DNA from: Chryseobacterium sp. RU37D
GTDB taxonomy: Bacteria; Bacteroidota; Bacteroidia; Flavobacteriales; Weeksellaceae
Direction of reading: 5' to 3'
Assembly (NCBI RefSeq): GCF_900156075.1
Contig: NZ_FTMM01000010.1
Location: 1-64,000, forward strand
DNA: 64,000 nucleotides
The position numbers were made by a program, and so were the translations under genes. This document shows positions 52,376-61,056 of this stretch, in pieces. The notes beneath the pieces were generated by a model. The model saw only the letters and a program-made list of their open reading frames with translations. It made no database searches and had not been told where the DNA came from. Position 1 is the stretch's first letter. Each line of letters begins with the position of its first letter.

Positions 52376-52873
52376 TTATATTCCAACTGCTTCACTTCTT
52401 TTCTCAAGCATTATAATATCTTTCCACTGTCCATTGAGTTTTCCTAACTTCTTGCGGATACCCACCGTCCTGAAACCGTTTTTATGATGAAAACTGATGG
52501 AAGCTTCATTTTCGGAGAAGATATTGGCCTGTAACGTCCAGAAACCGTGGCTCTCGCTGTCTAAAATCATTTTTTTAAGGAGAACAGACCCCAGGCCTTT
52601 TCCTTGATAATTATTATCGAAATAAATACTGACTTCCGCGACACCTTTATAGCATTCTCTTTTGCTCACAAGCTTTAGGGCACACCAGCCTACAATTTCG
52701 TTTTTTTCTGTTTCTAAAACCCAACGGCAATCATGATAATAATCCATATTCCAGGCTTCGGGAGTAGGAACTTCTGTTTCAAAGGTTGCCATTCCTCCTT
52801 CTATACCTTGTTTAAATATTTCCAATACCCGGATTTCGTCGTTAGGAAGCATTCTTCTTAGTTCATAGTTCAT
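52376..52873 (-). CDS. GNAT-family N-acetyltransferase (phosphinothricin acetyltransferase-like)
   Basis: 165 residues. ELRRMLPNDEIRVLEIFKQG, ATFETEVPTPEAWNMDYYHD, WVLETEKNEIVGWCALKLVS, VAEVSIYFDNNYQGKGLGSV (acetyl-CoA pyrophosphate loop Q-G-K-G-L-G) and LQANIFSENEASISFHHKNG are the GNAT strands A-D in the order of the phosphinothricin/methionine-sulfone acetyltransferase group. The substrate is an amine or amino-acid analogue and cannot be specified. It starts immediately after the stop of the DUF421 gene, so the two are translationally coupled. Confidence 0.88.
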   Translation of the reverse strand: MNYELRRMLPNDEIRVLEIFKQGIEGGMATFETEVPTPEAWNMDYYHDCRWVLETEKNEIVGWCALKLVSKRECYKGVAEVSIYFDNNYQGKGLGSVLLKKMILDSESHGFWTLQANIFSENEASISFHHKNGFRTVGIRKKLGKLNGQWKDIIMLEKRSEAVGI

Positions 52874-53389
52874 TTATCTGAGGTATTTTCGTTTATTTTT
52901 TCTTTTGATCCTTGAATAATGGGTTTGTTTATTTTTCTCATCTTCGGAAATCACACTAATGCTTCCGTCAACCTCTAGAATAGAAAGCTTTACATTTTCA
53001 ATTCTGTCCACACCATGCTCCCGAATAGCTTCTTCCAGCTCATCTTTTGTAATTTTTACTTTATTTAAAGCATCTTTATGAGCAATTCCGTCTTTTACGA
53101 GAATAGTGGGCTCATCTTCAAGGAATGCTTCAAATTTTTGGTTGGAAAACATAAATCTTTTAACAATAAAATTAACCATAAACAGAACCAGAGCAGCAAC
53201 CAGACCACCTTGAAGAGAAGTGTCTGACCCTACCATTGCATTCTGGACCGCATTGGATATCAGCAATAGCAAAACTACATCTCCGGCATTAAGCTGAGAA
53301 AGCTGATTTTTGCCAAACAACCTGATGGCGATTATCATAAAAAAATATACACAAAGAGAGCGAACAACAACATCTAGAATAGAATTCAC
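52874..53389 (-). CDS. DUF421 (YetF-like) membrane protein
   Basis: 171 residues from a GTG at 53387-53389. Three N-terminal membrane helices (IIAIRLFGKNQLSQLNAGDV, VVLLLLISNAVQNAMVGSDT, GGLVAALVLFMVNFIVKRFM) are followed by the DUF421 soluble domain: FEAFLEDEPTILVKDGIAHK, VKITKDELEEAIREHGVDRI, ENVKLSILEVDGSISVISED. The family (YetF, YrbG-like) is of unknown function, inner-membrane. The start codon is supported by a -7 box 17 bases upstream. Confidence 0.87.
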   Translation of the reverse strand: MNSILDVVVRSLCVYFFMIIAIRLFGKNQLSQLNAGDVVLLLLISNAVQNAMVGSDTSLQGGLVAALVLFMVNFIVKRFMFSNQKFEAFLEDEPTILVKDGIAHKDALNKVKITKDELEEAIREHGVDRIENVKLSILEVDGSISVISEDEKNKQTHYSRIKRKNKRKYLR

Positions 53390-53405
53390 AAAAGTTTCTT
53401 TATAA

Positions 53406-53413
53406 CAAATTTA
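53406..53413 (-). promoter_or_regulatory. -7 box TAAATTTG of the DUF421-GNAT pair
   Basis: Minus-strand match to TAnnTTTG, 17 bases before the GTG start. No -33 TTG seen. Confidence 0.45.
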
Positions 53414-53519
53414 TACATTTTTGGCCTTTTTTATTTATTTTAATGTAATTTTTTTTTTGATAAACGGTACATAATTTGATAGTTGATTTCACAATAGTTA
53501 TTAAATTTTAACACAAATT

Positions 53520-54059
53520 ATGAAACAATTATTTTATTTAGGTGCTTTCTTTGCTTTATCTGCATGTAAAAAAAATGATCCCGTATCAAAAGCTGTAAAC
53601 AATGATGCTGAAATTACACAGAGAGTCAATGAAATGTATACTATTTATGGTAAATCCAGTGATGCAATATACAAAAGTCCTTTTGCAGATTCTATTTTTT
53701 CTCCTAGCCTGAAACAGACTTTGAATAATGCTAAAACAGCTTCAGAAAAAAGCATTAAAATGACCAAAGAAGGCAAACCTCAAGTTTTTGAAGGATCTGT
53801 TTTTACAAGCTTGTATGAGGGATATACAACATACAAAATCAATTCTGTGAAAATGATTGGAGATTCAAAACTTGCTAAAGCAGAAGTAAGTATTGAGTTT
53901 GAAAATTCAGCAGAAAGTCCAAAAATTATATGGACTGATAAGGTAGACCTTATCAATTCCGGAGATGGATGGAAGGTAGATAATATAGAATTTGACAAAA
54001 AAATAAATGTTGGCGATCTTAAGCAAAATCTAAAGAAGTTTACAGAAGGAGTACAATAA
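53520..54059 (+). CDS. lipoprotein of unknown function
   Basis: 179 residues. The signal MKQLFYLGAFFALSAC ends in a lipobox-like SAC (Cys 16), followed by KKNDPVSKAVNNDAE. The rest has a long helix (ITQRVNEMYTIYGKSSDAIY) and a beta region with FEGSVFTSLYEGYTTYKINS, AEVSIEFENSAESPKIIWTD and DKVDLINSGDGWKVDNIEFD, which resembles the NTF2-like or DUF3828 fold, but I cannot assign it. Membrane-anchored in the periplasm. Stands alone. Confidence 0.7.
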   Translation: MKQLFYLGAFFALSACKKNDPVSKAVNNDAEITQRVNEMYTIYGKSSDAIYKSPFADSIFSPSLKQTLNNAKTASEKSIKMTKEGKPQVFEGSVFTSLYEGYTTYKINSVKMIGDSKLAKAEVSIEFENSAESPKIIWTDKVDLINSGDGWKVDNIEFDKKINVGDLKQNLKKFTEGVQ

Positions 54060-54088
54060 AAAAGCAGCTTTTTAGTGGCTTCCATTTT

Positions 54089-54223
54089 TTAACGACATTG
54101 AAAAATAGGAACTTTACTGCAAACCACATCATTTATCCACTCATAATAAACACAGTATTTTTGGGGAGCTCCACCATTTACTGCTTTTAACTCATTCTTT
54201 GTTAGTTTCTTCAAATTTTTAAT
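54089..54223 (-). CDS. bacteriocin-like GG-leader peptide lacking an ATG start
   Basis: The minus-strand frame between stops at 54230-54232 and 54089-54091 encodes (I)KNLKKLTKNELKAVNGG, then APQKYCVYYEWINDVV and CSKVPIFQCR. KNLKKL(S/T)xxELKxxxGG is the leader of the many Chryseobacterium bacteriocin-like peptides (double-glycine type, exported by peptidase-containing ABC transporters). The mature part has three Cys. At the place of the usual ATG stands ATT (54221-54223). Translation could use ATT or, less likely, the TTG three codons later (54212-54214), giving 44 or 42 codons including the first. It may alternatively be a silenced copy. There is no export gene nearby. Confidence 0.65.
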   Translation of the reverse strand: MKNLKKLTKNELKAVNGGAPQKYCVYYEWINDVVCSKVPIFQCR

Positions 54224-54320
54224 ATCTGTTTAATTTTGTTGATTAAATTTAAAACGAAAATTATTTATAAACATTACGAATTTATATTTAAAATTCTTCA
54301 TTATTCACATTAAAAATAAA

Positions 54321-54346
54321 AAACCATACAGAAATTTGCATGGTTT
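54321..54346 (-). terminator. terminator of the following minus-strand gene
   Basis: AAACCAT (54321-54327) pairs with ATGGTTT (54340-54346), with further weak pairing inside; A-rich to the left. It separates the TonB-C-like gene from the bacteriocin-like frame. Confidence 0.65.
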
Positions 54347-54367
54347 AATATAAAAATTTTATGAATA

Positions 54368-54769
54368 TTATCTGTTATTGATATCTACTCTTACAGGCAT
54401 TACATAAGTAGATGCAATCATATTCTGATTGATTTTTTTTCTGTCTACTCTGTATTGAAGGCTGCCAAGGACTTTTTCAATCTCTTTGCTTACGTTTTTG
54501 CAGTCGCCTTTTGAGTGAACATTTACAATTTGTCCGTTTTCTGCGATATCAAATTTTACTTCTGAATTTACAATTCCCTGCTTATAATCAGAATTGGTAA
54601 AGTCAAAATTAGCGATCAATAAATTTCTTATTTCATTAAAAACATCATTTTTGTTCAGTTGAACTTCCTGAATCATATTATTTGAATTTTGTGCTTTAGC
54701 TGTATTTGTTATAGCCATTAATCCACAAACAAAAAATGAAGCGATCAATATTTGAATTTTATTTTTCAT
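54368..54769 (-). CDS. secreted small protein, possibly TonB C-terminal-like
   Basis: 133 residues. The signal peptide ends near KAQ (MKNKIQILIASFFVCGLMAI, TNTAKAQ). The mature part has VKFDIAENGQIVNVHSKGDC, VSKEIEKVLGSLQYR and IASTYVMPVRVDINN, which recalls the strand-helix-strand order and closing P-V/I strand of TonB C-terminal domains (V-x-F-x-(I/V)...G...P-(I/V)). There is no N-terminal membrane anchor or Pro-rich linker, so it is not a classical TonB. The role is unknown. Confidence 0.55.
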   Translation of the reverse strand: MKNKIQILIASFFVCGLMAITNTAKAQNSNNMIQEVQLNKNDVFNEIRNLLIANFDFTNSDYKQGIVNSEVKFDIAENGQIVNVHSKGDCKNVSKEIEKVLGSLQYRVDRKKINQNMIASTYVMPVRVDINNR

Positions 54770-55077
54770 AACTCTTTGGTTTTAAATGTTATATTAAGCT
54801 TATTTACTATTTCTTTACCAAAGGTATACAAAATAATTTACAATAATTTTACATATAGTTAACATTGAGTTAACATTAGAAATTAAATCATTGATTATCA
54901 ATTATATAAAAATTAAAAATAATTGAAAATTTAATATTGGGATTAATTTTAGGGCACAAAAAGAGGTAAACTTGGTATAGTTTAGAACTAATTCTTATAT
55001 ATAGTTTATACCATTTATTAATTTACTGTCGAGATTCCTAACGGAATAATAAAACTTGCCGTTGATTTCTTTTTATT
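54770..55077. other. gene-free AT-rich gap upstream of the small secreted protein
   Basis: About 310 bases, almost all A and T. No open frame of note on either strand and no repeat family member recognised. It presumably holds the promoter of the minus-strand gene and the 3' region of uvrA. Confidence 0.5.
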
Positions 55078-57909
55078 TTATTCCAATTCCTTTTTCAAAA
55101 ACTTCCCTGTCAAGCTCTTTTTTGATTTCACAATTTCTTCGGGAGTTCCCTGTGCAACGATCTGCCCACCGTATTTTCCACCTTCCGGGCCAACGTCAAT
55201 AATGTGGTCAGCCATTTTGATTACATCCATATTATGTTCAATAATAATGAAAGAATTTCCTAATTCCACCAATTGATTAATTGCATCCATCAGAATTTTC
55301 ACATCTTCAAAATGAAGTCCGGTTGTAGGTTCGTCAAGAATGTATAATGTATTTCCGGTTTGTCTTTTTGCCAGTTCAGTTGCTAGTTTGATACGTTGCG
55401 CTTCACCTCCGGAAAGTGTTGTAGACTGCTGCCCCAAAGTGATATATCCCAACCCGACATCATGTAAGGTTTTCACCCTTGAATAAATTTTTGGAATCGG
55501 CTGGAAAAATTCTACTGCTTCATCAATCGTCATATCCAATACATCAGAAATCGATTTTCCTTTGTAGCGAACTTCTAGTGTTTCCCTGTTAAAACGTTTT
55601 CCGTTACAAGTTTCACAATGAACATAAACATCCGGTAAAAAATTCATTTCAATCACCTTCAAACCGCCTCCCTGACAGGTTTCGCATCTTCCTCCTTTCA
55701 CGTTGAAGGAAAATCTTCCAGGTTTGTAACCACGAATCTTAGATTCTGGCAATTCTGCAAAAAGGTTTCTGATGTCTGTAAACATTCCGGTGTATGTCGC
55801 AGGATTTGAACGTGGCGTTCTTCCAATCGGGGTTTGGTCTACATCTACAATTTTATCGATGTTTTCAAGACCTTCGATTTTTTTATAAGGTAAAGGTTCC
55901 TGAACAGCTCTGTAAAAATGTTTGTTCAGAATCGGATACAAAGTTCCGTTAATCAAAGAAGATTTTCCGCTTCCTGAAATCCCTGAAACAACAACTAATT
56001 TTCCTAATGGAATATCAAGCGTTACATTTTTAAGGTTGTTTCCTGTAGCGCCTTTTAATACTATATTTTTACCGTTTCCTTTTCGCCTTTCTGCAGGAAT
56101 TCCGATTTTTCTTTTTCCGTTAATGTATTGAGCGGTAATTGTATCTGCTTTCAACAAGTCTTTCGGTTTTCCCTGCCAAAGAATTTCGCCCCCGAATTTT
56201 CCTGCTCTCGGACCAATATCTAAAACCTCATCGGCTTCAAGGATCATGTCTTTGTCGTGTTCTACCACCAACACAGAGTTTCCGATGTCACGAAGATTTT
56301 TTAATGAATTAATTAGTCTTTCGTTGTCTCTCTGGTGCAACCCGATACTTGGTTCATCCAAAATATACAAAACATTCACTAATTGAGAACCAATCTGTGT
56401 TGCTAAACGAATCCTTTGAGATTCTCCTCCAGAAAGTGTTTTCGAACTTCTGCTCAGACTTAAATAATCTAAACCGACGTCCAATAAAAATTGAAGTCTG
56501 GTTTCAATTTCCTTTAAAATTTCGTGAGCAATGATAGCATTTTTCTCGGAAAATTTATCTTTAACATCAGCTAACCAATCTTTTAAATCAGATAAACTCA
56601 ATGCATTAATTTCTGCAATATTTTTTCCATCGATTTTAAAGCTTAAACTTGAAGGTTGAAGACGAGTTCCCTTACATTCCGGACAAGTTTCTTCTGTCGT
56701 GAAGTGTCTTTCCAGCAAAATTGCTTCGTAAGATTCTCTTTCCTCAATCAATTCTTCCATAAAAGGAATCAAACCATCAAAACTGATTTTAATCTTTTTG
56801 GTAATTCCGGCGTATTTTAAATCTTTATTGAATTCTTTGTGACACCCGTTGTAAATGTAATCCAACGCTTCTTCCGGAATATCCTGAAAAGGTGTCGCCA
56901 ATCCTAAACCAAAAATTTCAAGAATATTTTTAATCTGAGAAAGAATCCATTTATTAGATTTAATATCTTCCAAAGGCAACAAACCACCTTGGCTAATTGA
57001 CAATTTTGGATTTTCAATAAAATAATCTGTATTGATTTTCTTGATTGTTCCTAAACCTTTACAGCTCGGACAGCTTCCTTTCGGAGAGTTGAATGAAAAC
57101 GTATTTGGTTCCGGCAATGCCAATGAATGACCAGTTTCAGCATCCATTAAATTTTTAGAAAAATACTCAATATCTGTACTTCCCAGTTTTTGAATTCCGA
57201 TCAGTCCTTCTCCCATTTCCATTGCTGTCCGTAATGATTTTTCCATTCTGACTTCGGAAGCAGATTCGCCGATGATCCATCGGTCAATCACGATGTCGAT
57301 ATCGTGGGTTTTGTAACGGTCAAGTTTTAAATCGTATTCAATATCCTGTAATTCCCCGTCAATTCTTGCCTGCCCATACCCTTTTTTAGCCATTTGCACG
57401 AAAAGCTCGTGATAATGCCCTTTTCTGGCCCTTACAACAGGTGCCATCAACATGATTTTCTCACCTTTATAATTTTCTTTAATCGTCTCAAGGATCTGCT
57501 CTTCGGTATAACTTACCAGCTTTTTTCCTGTTATCTGCGAATACGCGTCGGAAACTCTTGCAAATAAAAGACGTAAGAAATCGTACAGTTCAGTAACTGT
57601 TCCTACCGTTGAACGTGGGTTTTTATTGGTTGTTTTTTGCTCAATTGCAATTACAGGAGACAATCCTTCAATTTTATCGACATCCGGACGTTCCAGGCCT
57701 CCCAAAAACTGTCTTGCATATGCAGAAAACGTTTCAATATAACGGCGTTGGCCTTCAGCAAAAATTGTATCAAAAGCCAACGATGATTTCCCACTTCCCG
57801 AAAGTCCAGTAATTACAACTAATTCGTTACGTGGAATTTTTACATTAATGTTTTTAAGATTATGCTCCCTTGCGCCATAAACTTCTATATATTCTGTTGA
57901 TTTACTCAT
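55078..57909 (-). CDS. uvrA: excinuclease ABC subunit A
   Basis: 943 residues, damage-recognition ATPase of nucleotide excision repair. Two ABC modules: Walker [21 protein letters not shown] (~35) with signature [20 protein letters not shown] (~495) and Walker [11 protein letters not shown], then [20 protein letters not shown] (~640) with [18 protein letters not shown] (~830) and [10 protein letters not shown]. The zinc-binding cysteine pairs [17 protein letters not shown] and [18 protein letters not shown] are present. Full length and intact. It has its own -7 box. No other uvr gene is in the window. Confidence 0.97.
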   Translation of the reverse strand: MSKSTEYIEVYGAREHNLKNINVKIPRNELVVITGLSGSGKSSLAFDTIFAEGQRRYIETFSAYARQFLGGLERPDVDKIEGLSPVIAIEQKTTNKNPRSTVGTVTELYDFLRLLFARVSDAYSQITGKKLVSYTEEQILETIKENYKGEKIMLMAPVVRARKGHYHELFVQMAKKGYGQARIDGELQDIEYDLKLDRYKTHDIDIVIDRWIIGESASEVRMEKSLRTAMEMGEGLIGIQKLGSTDIEYFSKNLMDAETGHSLALPEPNTFSFNSPKGSCPSCKGLGTIKKINTDYFIENPKLSISQGGLLPLEDIKSNKWILSQIKNILEIFGLGLATPFQDIPEEALDYIYNGCHKEFNKDLKYAGITKKIKISFDGLIPFMEELIEERESYEAILLERHFTTEETCPECKGTRLQPSSLSFKIDGKNIAEINALSLSDLKDWLADVKDKFSEKNAIIAHEILKEIETRLQFLLDVGLDYLSLSRSSKTLSGGESQRIRLATQIGSQLVNVLYILDEPSIGLHQRDNERLINSLKNLRDIGNSVLVVEHDKDMILEADEVLDIGPRAGKFGGEILWQGKPKDLLKADTITAQYINGKRKIGIPAERRKGNGKNIVLKGATGNNLKNVTLDIPLGKLVVVSGISGSGKSSLINGTLYPILNKHFYRAVQEPLPYKKIEGLENIDKIVDVDQTPIGRTPRSNPATYTGMFTDIRNLFAELPESKIRGYKPGRFSFNVKGGRCETCQGGGLKVIEMNFLPDVYVHCETCNGKRFNRETLEVRYKGKSISDVLDMTIDEAVEFFQPIPKIYSRVKTLHDVGLGYITLGQQSTTLSGGEAQRIKLATELAKRQTGNTLYILDEPTTGLHFEDVKILMDAINQLVELGNSFIIIEHNMDVIKMADHIIDVGPEGGKYGGQIVAQGTPEEIVKSKKSLTGKFLKKELE

Positions 57910-57944
57910 AATTTGGGGTGATTTTACCTGAAAATCACAATGTG

Positions 57945-57952
57945 CAAAATTA
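57945..57952 (-). promoter_or_regulatory. -7 box TAATTTTG before uvrA
   Basis: Minus-strand match to TAnnTTTG, 36 bases before the ATG. No LexA-like palindrome was recognised near it. Confidence 0.4.
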
Positions 57953-58047
57953 CAGATTTTTTAGGAATTTTTTGTGTTAAAAATCGTTAGTTTATTAGTA
58001 TTGCTATCTGATTTTTCTATTTTAAATTAGAGATTTTGCTTTATATG

Positions 58048-58171
58048 GATTCTTAGAAGGTTTCGTACTCAGATGACACCGTGGAAATCTCTTGCATATT
58101 TTATTTTCAGAAAGATAAAGACAGTTAGTATTAGAATTCTGTCATCTTGAGTTCGAAACCTTCTAAGAATC
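58048..58171. repeat. long inverted repeat with GATTCTTAGAAGGTTTCG arms
   Basis: 58048-58077 and 58141-58171 pair over about 30 bases with a few mismatches (the arms end in GATGAC and GTCATC at the loop side). The 63-base interior is unpaired. Belongs to the same loose class as 37736-37819. Confidence 0.7.
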
Positions 58172-58251
58172 TTCAATCCATACCAAATAAAGCTCTCCAT
58201 TCAAAAATTAACAAAATTTTTAATTAATTTACATTATATTGAAGCTCAACC

Positions 58252-58338
58252 ACAAACAAACTACAAGAACATATCGAAGCAATAACTCGATTTACAAACA
58301 GAGAGTTTGAATATATCTTTTTTGATTGCGAGAAATAA
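58252..58338 (+). pseudogene. possible N-terminal relic of a Crp/Fnr-type regulator
   Basis: A short open stretch reads KLQEHIEAITRFTNREFEYI then FFDCEK and a stop. It resembles the first helix of flavobacterial Crp/Fnr regulators (L..HI......L(T/S)..EFE.I...F). No ATG precedes it and the cyclic-nucleotide-binding domain is absent. Weakly supported; chance similarity is possible. Confidence 0.25.
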
Positions 58339-58372
58339 ATAATGATTGAGTGAGAAAATTGGAGAGTGAGAA

Positions 58373-58402
58373 AAAAGCTGCCCGATAGGTCAGACAGCTT
58401 TT
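58373..58402 (-). terminator. terminator of the amino-acid permease gene
   Basis: AAAAGCTG (58373-58380) pairs with CAGCTTTT (58395-58402). An A-run at the left supplies the U-tail of the minus-strand transcript. Confidence 0.75.
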
Positions 58403-58413
58403 GAAAATTATTT

Positions 58414-59823
58414 TTAGGTTTTCTTATTTCGGTTGATAAGATAATAAACCGGAAGACCGAGCAGTACCATCAGAAAACCCGGCCAGGTATATTGTTGTTT
58501 GTAGATTAAGAGCAGGATACAGAACCCTGTTCCTATCAATAAATAGATAATCGGCGTTATTGGATATAACCATGTTTTATAAGGGCGTTCCAAATCTGGC
58601 TGCTTGAATCTTAAATAAATAACTCCAAAAACGGTAATCATATAAAATAACACAATAACGAACGAAATCATATCCAAAAGATTCCCGTACTGACCACTTA
58701 AACATAATAAAGCAGCCCAAATGCCTTGCATCCAGAGTGCGTTGGCAGGAACTTCATTTTTGTTATTTTTTTCAGCCTGCCTGAAGAACATTCCGTCTTT
58801 AGCCATAGTTTGGAATACCCTGGCTCCGGCCAGGATCAGCCCGTTATTACAGCCAAATGTGGAAATCATCACCAAAATAGCAATAATGATCGTTCCAGCA
58901 CTTCCAAATATGAAATGGGAGGCTGCAACCGCTACCCTGTCGTTTTCCGCAAAGGCAATTGCATTCCTGTTGAGTGCATTAAGGTAAACATAATTCACGG
59001 AAATATACAAAATCATTACGGCGGTTGTTCCGTAAATCATTGATTTTACAACATTCCTCTTTGGATTTTCAATTTCTCCCGAAACGAAAGTCACACTTTC
59101 CCAAGCTACAGAACTGAATACGGAACCTACCATTGCCGCCGCAATTCCACCCAATAAAGCCATACCACCTATGGGTTCCCAGCCTATTTTGAGGAAGTTC
59201 CCTAGGGAGTCTTTTTTAAGATTATTAAAAGAATCCATCCCTAAACTAAAATTCTCGGCTAAGTGGGAAACATCTACCAAAATAAATCCTACGGCAATTA
59301 ATCCCAATAAAGCTATAATTTTTGATCCGGTGAAGATATTCTGTAATATTTTTCCGTTTTCAACACCTCTTGTATTAAAATAGGTCAATAAAATAATCGT
59401 TGCAATCGCTAATATTTGAATCCATGTGATTTTAAATTCTCCGCTCTGGAAGATGGGTGCCGCATCATTAAGAGCAGGAACAAGATACGCTGTAAACTTC
59501 CCGAATGCCATTGCCACTGCTGCTATTGTACCCGTCTGGATCACTGTAAATAGCCCCCAACCATATAAAAAACCCATTTTTTTACCGAAAATTTCTTTCA
59601 GATATGTGTATTGTCCGCCTGCTTTCGGAAATAAAGCTGAAAGCTCTCCATAACTGATGGCTGCTGCAACCGTCATGATTCCTGTAATTACCCAAACGGT
59701 TATTACCCAGAATCCTGAGCCAAGATTACGCATCATATCAGCACTTACGATAAAAATCCCGCTACCGATCATTGAACCCATTACGAGCATAATGGCGTCC
59801 CAAAGTTTTAGTTTTTTTTGCAT
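58414..59823 (-). CDS. APC-family amino-acid permease
   Basis: 469 residues, twelve hydrophobic helices. LWDAIMLVMGSMIGSGIFIV with the G-S-G-I-F substrate-binding break in the first helix, ISYGELSALFPKAGGQYTYL (helices 2-3) and VSGEIENPKRNVVKSMIYGT (helix 6 loop) are typical of the APC superfamily (LAT/serine-threonine exchanger branch). It imports or exchanges amino acids across the inner membrane; the specificity is not fixed by sequence. Single-gene unit with its own -7 box and terminator. Confidence 0.9.
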   Translation of the reverse strand: MQKKLKLWDAIMLVMGSMIGSGIFIVSADMMRNLGSGFWVITVWVITGIMTVAAAISYGELSALFPKAGGQYTYLKEIFGKKMGFLYGWGLFTVIQTGTIAAVAMAFGKFTAYLVPALNDAAPIFQSGEFKITWIQILAIATIILLTYFNTRGVENGKILQNIFTGSKIIALLGLIAVGFILVDVSHLAENFSLGMDSFNNLKKDSLGNFLKIGWEPIGGMALLGGIAAAMVGSVFSSVAWESVTFVSGEIENPKRNVVKSMIYGTTAVMILYISVNYVYLNALNRNAIAFAENDRVAVAASHFIFGSAGTIIIAILVMISTFGCNNGLILAGARVFQTMAKDGMFFRQAEKNNKNEVPANALWMQGIWAALLCLSGQYGNLLDMISFVIVLFYMITVFGVIYLRFKQPDLERPYKTWLYPITPIIYLLIGTGFCILLLIYKQQYTWPGFLMVLLGLPVYYLINRNKKT

Positions 59824-59839
59824 AGTTGAGTATAGGCTT

Positions 59840-59847
59840 CAAATATA
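59840..59847 (-). promoter_or_regulatory. -7 box TATATTTG of the permease gene
   Basis: Minus-strand match to TAnnTTTG, 17 bases before the ATG. No TTG at -33. Confidence 0.5.
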
Positions 59848-59977
59848 AATAATTATAGGTTTGGTTTTTTATTTTTGTTTGAATTAAGATTTGAAAATGT
59901 ATCTAAAGTTTTTAGCACAATAAGCGCTTGGCTTACTATATTAATGTTATATATAAGTGAATTCTTGAAAGTTCTAT

Positions 59978-60045
59978 CATCCTGAAAGGATTTAATTATA
60001 GCATTATAACCTATGGAAGATTCGTGTATAGATCCTTTCAGGATG
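59978..60045. repeat. inverted repeat with CATCCTGAAAGGAT arms
   Basis: 59978-59991 and 60032-60045 are perfect 14-base complements, extended by weaker pairing. Followed by ACAAA. Same loose class as the other GTCAT-type inverted repeats. Confidence 0.7.
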
Positions 60046-60093
60046 ACAAATGTTGGATATATTTTCTTTGTTTAAATATGGATGACTCTCACC

Positions 60094-60200
60094 CTAGCCC
60101 TGATTGTAACGGTTACCCCACAACTGCGATGGATTTGGAGGGTGTTAGCGATGGATAGCTATTGGCGTGAGGAGTATAAGTGGAAAGCAGCAAAAGCTCC
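60094..60200 (+). repeat. REP-like dispersed element, copy E (diverged core)
   Basis: Begins CTAGCCCTGATTGTAACGG and ends AGTGGAAAGCAGCAAAAGCTCC-like. The centre is not a simple hairpin; it contains two GCGATGGAT-like words (60127, 60149). The ends identify the family. Confidence 0.65.
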
Positions 60201-60286
60201 TAAAAATAAAAATATTAGGCCGGTTTTTTTATTAAAATCATTTTAAACACTAAAAGACAACTGTTTTTTATCACGTTTTTAAAGAT

Positions 60287-60315
60287 TTGTGATTAAAATT
60301 TTATTAGTATTTTTG
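60287..60315 (+). promoter_or_regulatory. flavobacterial promoter of the DUF4920 gene
   Basis: TTG (60287-60289), an 18-base spacer, TATTTTTG (60308-60315). It lies inside an over-long frame that starts with GTG at 60289, so translation starts at the ATG at 60331. Confidence 0.7.
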
Positions 60316-60330
60316 GAAAAAATATTAAAA

Positions 60331-60840
60331 ATGAAATTCAAAGCCATATTATTTGCAGCTGCTGTAAGTATTTCTACTCTAGCTTTTGCACAAGAATCAA
60401 AAAAATTCGGGCCACCTGCCGGAAATGCTCTTGTAGGTGATAGCTATGGAGGAGGAGTTACTTCAATTGTAGAATCTAAAGCAATTTCTGTTGAAAAATT
60501 AAGCAAAAAGCTTAAAAAAGAGAATAAAAAAGTGGAAAATGTTGCCGTAAAAGGAAAAGTAACAGACGTTTGTGAGAAAAAAGGATGCTGGCTCACTATC
60601 CAGACCGAAGATAATTCTCAGTTTTTTGTAAAAATGAAGGATTATGCGTTTTTCGTTCCGACTGCTTTGAAGGGTAAAACTGTTGTATTAGACGGTACTG
60701 CAGAAAGAAAAGTAACTTCTGTAGATGAACAAAAACATTATGCCGAGGATGCAAAGAAACCGAAATCAGAAATCGATGCTATTACAGATCCGAAAGAAGA
60801 AATCAGATTTGTAGCGAGCGGAATTAAAGTTATAAACTAA
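60331..60840 (+). CDS. DUF4920 domain-containing secreted protein
   Basis: 169 residues from the ATG at 60331 (MKFKAILFAAAVSISTLAFA signal peptide, then QESKKFGPPAGNALVGDSYG). The OB-like DUF4920 domain has VAVKGKVTDVCEKKGCWLTI with the conserved C-x-x-x-G-C-W motif, then VKMKDYAFFVPTALKGKTVV and GTAERKVTSVDEQKHYAEDA. Periplasmic. The two Cys and the nearby His could bind a metal, but the function is unknown. Single-gene unit with an exact promoter. Confidence 0.85.
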   Translation: MKFKAILFAAAVSISTLAFAQESKKFGPPAGNALVGDSYGGGVTSIVESKAISVEKLSKKLKKENKKVENVAVKGKVTDVCEKKGCWLTIQTEDNSQFFVKMKDYAFFVPTALKGKTVVLDGTAERKVTSVDEQKHYAEDAKKPKSEIDAITDPKEEIRFVASGIKVIN

Positions 60841-60952
60841 GATTGTTTTTTTAAACCACTCGTTGTCATTTTAAAACAAAGTGGAGTGAAGAATTTATTA
60901 TTTTTATGGGTTGCTCCAGCTTCGATTTGCAATGACAATTTGTATAAAAAAC

Positions 60953-61055
60953 AAAGAGGCTGTCTCAAAAGGTAAACTAATGCTCTGAGAATCTCCTAAA
61001 TGACAAAATTTGTCAAGGAATCCGAGAGAGAGTGTACTTTTGAGACGGCCTCTTT
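60953..61055. terminator. 103-bp inverted-repeat element acting as a convergent terminator (MITE-like)
   Basis: The outer arms AAAGAGGCTGTCTCAAAAG (60953-60971) and CTTTTGAGACGGCCTCTTT (61037-61055) are complementary with one wobble, followed by TTTTTT. A perfect palindrome TGACAAAATTTGTCA lies at the centre. It stands between convergent genes and can end both. The size and terminal repeats also fit a miniature inverted-repeat transposon. Confidence 0.65.
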
Positions 61056-61056
61056 T

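Noticed and set aside
53520-54769. Bacteriocin export or immunity locus around the GG-leader peptide
   Set aside because: No peptidase-containing ABC transporter, HlyD-like protein or immunity gene is present in the flanking genes.
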